Source: Actinomycetota bacterium
GTDB taxonomy: Bacteria; Actinomycetota; Acidimicrobiia; Acidimicrobiales; Ilumatobacteraceae
Length of the DNA: 64,000 bases
Reading direction: 5' to 3'
Assembly: GCA_005790505.1 (NCBI GenBank)
Contig: SXUP01000004.1
Coordinates: 1 to 64,000 of the forward strand
Part shown: in pieces, positions 62,041 to 64,000 of the stretch
How positions within the stretch are numbered: position 1 is the stretch's first letter
Layout of the letters: each line of letters begins with the position of its first letter
Translations under genes and position numbers: made by a program
Notes under the pieces: model-generated
Databases searched by the model: none
Told to the model about the DNA's origin: nothing
What the model saw: the letters and a program-made list of their open reading frames with translations, nothing else

Positions 62041-62910
62041 TTAGTATGTGTAGAAGCCAGCGCTTGTCTTGCGACCGAGTTTTCCGGCGGCTACGAGACG
62101 GCGCAATGTTGGAACTGCGGCGTAATTAGGGTCTGCAAATTCAGCGTACAGAGCGTCCAAAATGGAGACTGATGTATCAAGACCGACGAGATCCAGTAGA
62201 GCAAATGGTCCCATCGGGAAGTTGCAACCACCTTTCATGGCGGCGTCAATATCTTCCATCGAAGCCGTGCCAGTTTCCCATATTCGCACCGCGTTATTGA
62301 GATATGGAAACAACAACGCATTGACAATAAAGCCGGCACGATCTTTTACTTGAACACCACTTTTGCCACACGCAGAAACAAACGCATTTGCTGTTGACAT
62401 GGTGTCATCTGATGCAGTGATCGGACGCACCACCTCGACAAGAGGCATTGCTGTTGCTGGATTGAAAAAGTGAATGCCACACACTTGAGCAGGGCGCTGA
62501 GTGGCCATTGCCATGTTTACGACTGGCAGTGTGCTGGTGTTCGTGGCCAGGATTGCTGAAGACTTGACGATGGTGTCAAGTTCTGCAAAGAGTTGTTTTT
62601 TAACGGCAAGGTCTTCAACAACTGATTCAATAATTAGATCACATTCTGCTAGGTCGCCAAGGGAGGATGTTGCGCTAAGTCGTGACAAAATGTTTGTCTT
62701 GTCATCAACGGTGATTTTTTCACGCTGAACCTGTTTGTCCAGACCCTTGGCAATAGTGGCGACCATCGCATCGGCAGCAGATGCACTGCGCGACCGAACA
62801 ATCACGGTGAATCCTGCTTTGGCGGCAACCTCGGCCAGGCCAGAGCCCATGATTCCAGAGCCCAAGATTCCGACGGTGGAGATTGTGTTTGTTTTTTGTT
62901 GTTCTGACAT
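62041..62910 (-). CDS. 3-hydroxybutyryl-CoA dehydrogenase
   Basis: A 289-residue L-3-hydroxyacyl-CoA dehydrogenase. NAD site VGILGSGIMGSGLAEVAA, ATNTSTLPV, the catalytic HFFNPA (His) and the C-terminal PMGPFALLDLVGLDT are typical. ATG 62910 is chosen; an upstream ATG overlaps the phosphatase gene. It would supply 3-hydroxybutyryl-CoA or acetoacetyl-CoA interconversion for the ethylmalonyl-CoA pathway. Divergent from the phosphatase with a 49-base gap. Confidence 0.93.
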   Translation of the reverse strand: MSEQQKTNTISTVGILGSGIMGSGLAEVAAKAGFTVIVRSRSASAADAMVATIAKGLDKQVQREKITVDDKTNILSRLSATSSLGDLAECDLIIESVVEDLAVKKQLFAELDTIVKSSAILATNTSTLPVVNMAMATQRPAQVCGIHFFNPATAMPLVEVVRPITASDDTMSTANAFVSACGKSGVQVKDRAGFIVNALLFPYLNNAVRIWETGTASMEDIDAAMKGGCNFPMGPFALLDLVGLDTSVSILDALYAEFADPNYAAVPTLRRLVAAGKLGRKTSAGFYTY

Positions 62911-62959
62911 TTGATTGAGGGTAACAATCCAGACACCTTTGTCCCCTACCGTAAGAAGG

Positions 62960-63721
62960 ATGGATTTAAGCACTCCTCAAAGACTGGTTCCGCTAAAGGC
63001 CGTTCATAACTTCAGAGATATTGGTGGATACTTGGGTGAGGCGGGTTTGAGTCTCAAAAAGAGCACGCTGTATCGGGCTGACGGTCTCTACCGACTGACT
63101 GGTGGCGATCTTGAGGTGGTTCGTGCCCTTGGGATTCAGACCGTTATTGATTTGCGCTCAGACGAAGAACTTATCAACGTCGGCACTTTCCCCCGCGAGA
63201 TCTACGAAGTGCAATTTCATCATGTGCCAATCATTGACACCACTTGGCAGCACAGCGATGTTCCGGATTTTGATGACGACATTGATTTCTTGATCTGGGC
63301 CTACACGCAGATGTTGTCAGAGGGTGCGACGCGGTTTCGGGAGGCATTCAATATTATTTCTGACAATCCACGAATGCCTTTAGTGTTTCATTGTGCTGCA
63401 GGCAAGGACCGAACTGGTTTATTAGCGATGTTGTTGCTTGGAGTTCTTGGCGTTGATGATGACGTAATCGTGGCTGATTATGCATTGTCTGGGCCGGCGA
63501 TGTTGCGAATGATGGAATGGGCCAAAACCGAGTATCCAGATCTTGAGACACGCATGATGGCTTCACCGAAACATTTTTTGTCGGCGAATCCCTTGGCGAT
63601 GTCACAACTAATCAAAATGTTGCGCGACGAACATCAGGATTTTAATGGCATCGCAATGTCACTTGGAATCACCGAAACGTCTATCGAGTTGCTCAAATCG
63701 GAGATGTTGGTCACAAACTAA
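62960..63721 (+). CDS. Tyrosine-protein phosphatase (MptpB/Y_phosphatase3 type)
   Basis: A 253-residue phosphatase. The P-loop is HCAAGKDRTGL (C-x5-R) and the N-terminal VHNFRDIGGYLG with LYRADGLYRL is characteristic of the MptpB/LipA-like group. The Asp acid is in the DD-rich part of VPDFDDDIDF. Such enzymes dephosphorylate phosphotyrosine, phosphoserine or phosphoinositides. ATG 62960 is chosen; upstream ATG lies in the divergent gene's start region. Confidence 0.9.
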   Translation: MDLSTPQRLVPLKAVHNFRDIGGYLGEAGLSLKKSTLYRADGLYRLTGGDLEVVRALGIQTVIDLRSDEELINVGTFPREIYEVQFHHVPIIDTTWQHSDVPDFDDDIDFLIWAYTQMLSEGATRFREAFNIISDNPRMPLVFHCAAGKDRTGLLAMLLLGVLGVDDDVIVADYALSGPAMLRMMEWAKTEYPDLETRMMASPKHFLSANPLAMSQLIKMLRDEHQDFNGIAMSLGITETSIELLKSEMLVTN

Positions 63722-63731
63722 AACAGCAGAT

Positions 63732-64000
63732 TTATTTTTCTGTAATTGCTACCGTGGTGATTTTCACTTCACGGCTCGGAGCGCCACCGAGTTGTCCGCT
63801 ACCGACACTCAGGTCGATGATTGCTTTGGCAACATCTAGACCTTTGGTGATTTTGCCAAACACCACGTATGTTCCTTGACTGTTGAGAGAGGAAGCGTTT
63901 GGACCAGTTACGATGAAAAATTGTCCACCAGCGCTATCTGGCTCGGAGGTACGGGCCATCACGATGTCACCTTCGGTGTATTTGTAGCCATCGCCTTCGT
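63732..64000 (-). CDS. Cyclophilin-type peptidyl-prolyl isomerase (partial at window edge)
   Basis: The C-terminal ~89 residues of a cyclophilin; the frame continues past the right edge. MARTSEPDSAGGQFFI is the catalytic-loop motif (Gly-x-Gln-Phe-Phe) and YVVFGKITKGLDVAKAI the classic strand-helix end. It speeds proline isomerisation. The 5' part is outside the window, so start and targeting cannot be judged. Confidence 0.93.
   Translation of the reverse strand, partial: EGDGYKYTEGDIVMARTSEPDSAGGQFFIVTGPNASSLNSQGTYVVFGKITKGLDVAKAIIDLSVGSGQLGGAPSREVKITTVAITEK

Noticed and set aside
2-64000. Mobile elements, prophage or CRISPR
   Set aside because: No transposase, integrase, phage structural gene or regularly spaced direct repeat array was seen on either strand.

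Overview
The window looks like chromosomal DNA of an actinobacterium (Actinomycetota), most likely the class Acidimicrobiia (Ilumatobacter-like aquatic lineages). The placement is inferred from gene content: a WhiB7-type Fe-S regulator, an acyl-CoA carboxylase epsilon subunit, a methionine aminopeptidase with an SEC-C motif, a membrane-bound SARP-type regulator inside a Tad pilus locus, and ethylmalonyl-CoA pathway enzymes. Base composition is moderate, genes are densely packed with many ATGA or GTGA overlaps, and I see no phage, insertion sequence or CRISPR array.

Layout. 1-9.6 kb is a terminal oxidase locus: ctaB, then an unusual block of oxidase-subunit paralogs (a subunit I homolog without metal ligands, a subunit III homolog, and a membrane protein with a cupredoxin-like tail), then the real ctaC-ctaD-ctaE-ctaF-ctaG. 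9.7-13.3 kb has an ABC exporter, serS and pdxH. 13.3-16.1 kb is a leftward operon whiB7-tlpA-ccdA-(poly-gamma-glutamate hydrolase), preceded by a leader with an upstream ORF and an intrinsic terminator. 16.1-26.4 kb is housekeeping and metabolism (thioesterase, MBL hydrolase, orn, dut, FTR1 iron permease with an iron box, SDR, M20 peptidase, NUDIX, coaA, map, esterase), with a small livG remnant after map. 26.7-32.8 kb is a compact Tad/Flp pilus operon. 32.8-41.1 kb holds msrA, an MFS exporter, a CoA-transferase, a phosphoesterase, the propionyl/acyl-CoA carboxylase genes accE and pccB, and a CopC-CopD fusion. 41.2-49.9 kb holds dnaX-recR, thiolase, ccr, methylmalonyl-CoA epimerase, the prepilin peptidase, an SDR, a 5'-3' exonuclease, SRP RNA and two tRNA-Ser genes flanking tRNA deaminase tadA. 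49.9-64 kb has small membrane proteins, a TAP-like peptidase, an ABC exporter, xseA-xseB, a polyprenyl synthase, two alpha/beta hydrolases, LysM and 2-oxoglutarate oxygenase proteins, a MeaA-type mutase, aat, 3-hydroxyacyl-CoA dehydrogenase, a tyrosine phosphatase and a partial cyclophilin.

How it fits together. Thiolase, 3-hydroxybutyryl-CoA dehydrogenase, Ccr, epimerase, MeaA-like mutase and the PccB/AccE carboxylase subunits make up much of an ethylmalonyl-CoA pathway, so C2 assimilation without a glyoxylate shunt is plausible. The Tad operon and the distant prepilin peptidase should form one pilus system. The most unusual features are the ligand-less oxidase paralog block, which shares a C-terminal IVGSAEPL motif with CtaG, and the WhiB7 attenuation leader driving an operon of thiol-redox genes.
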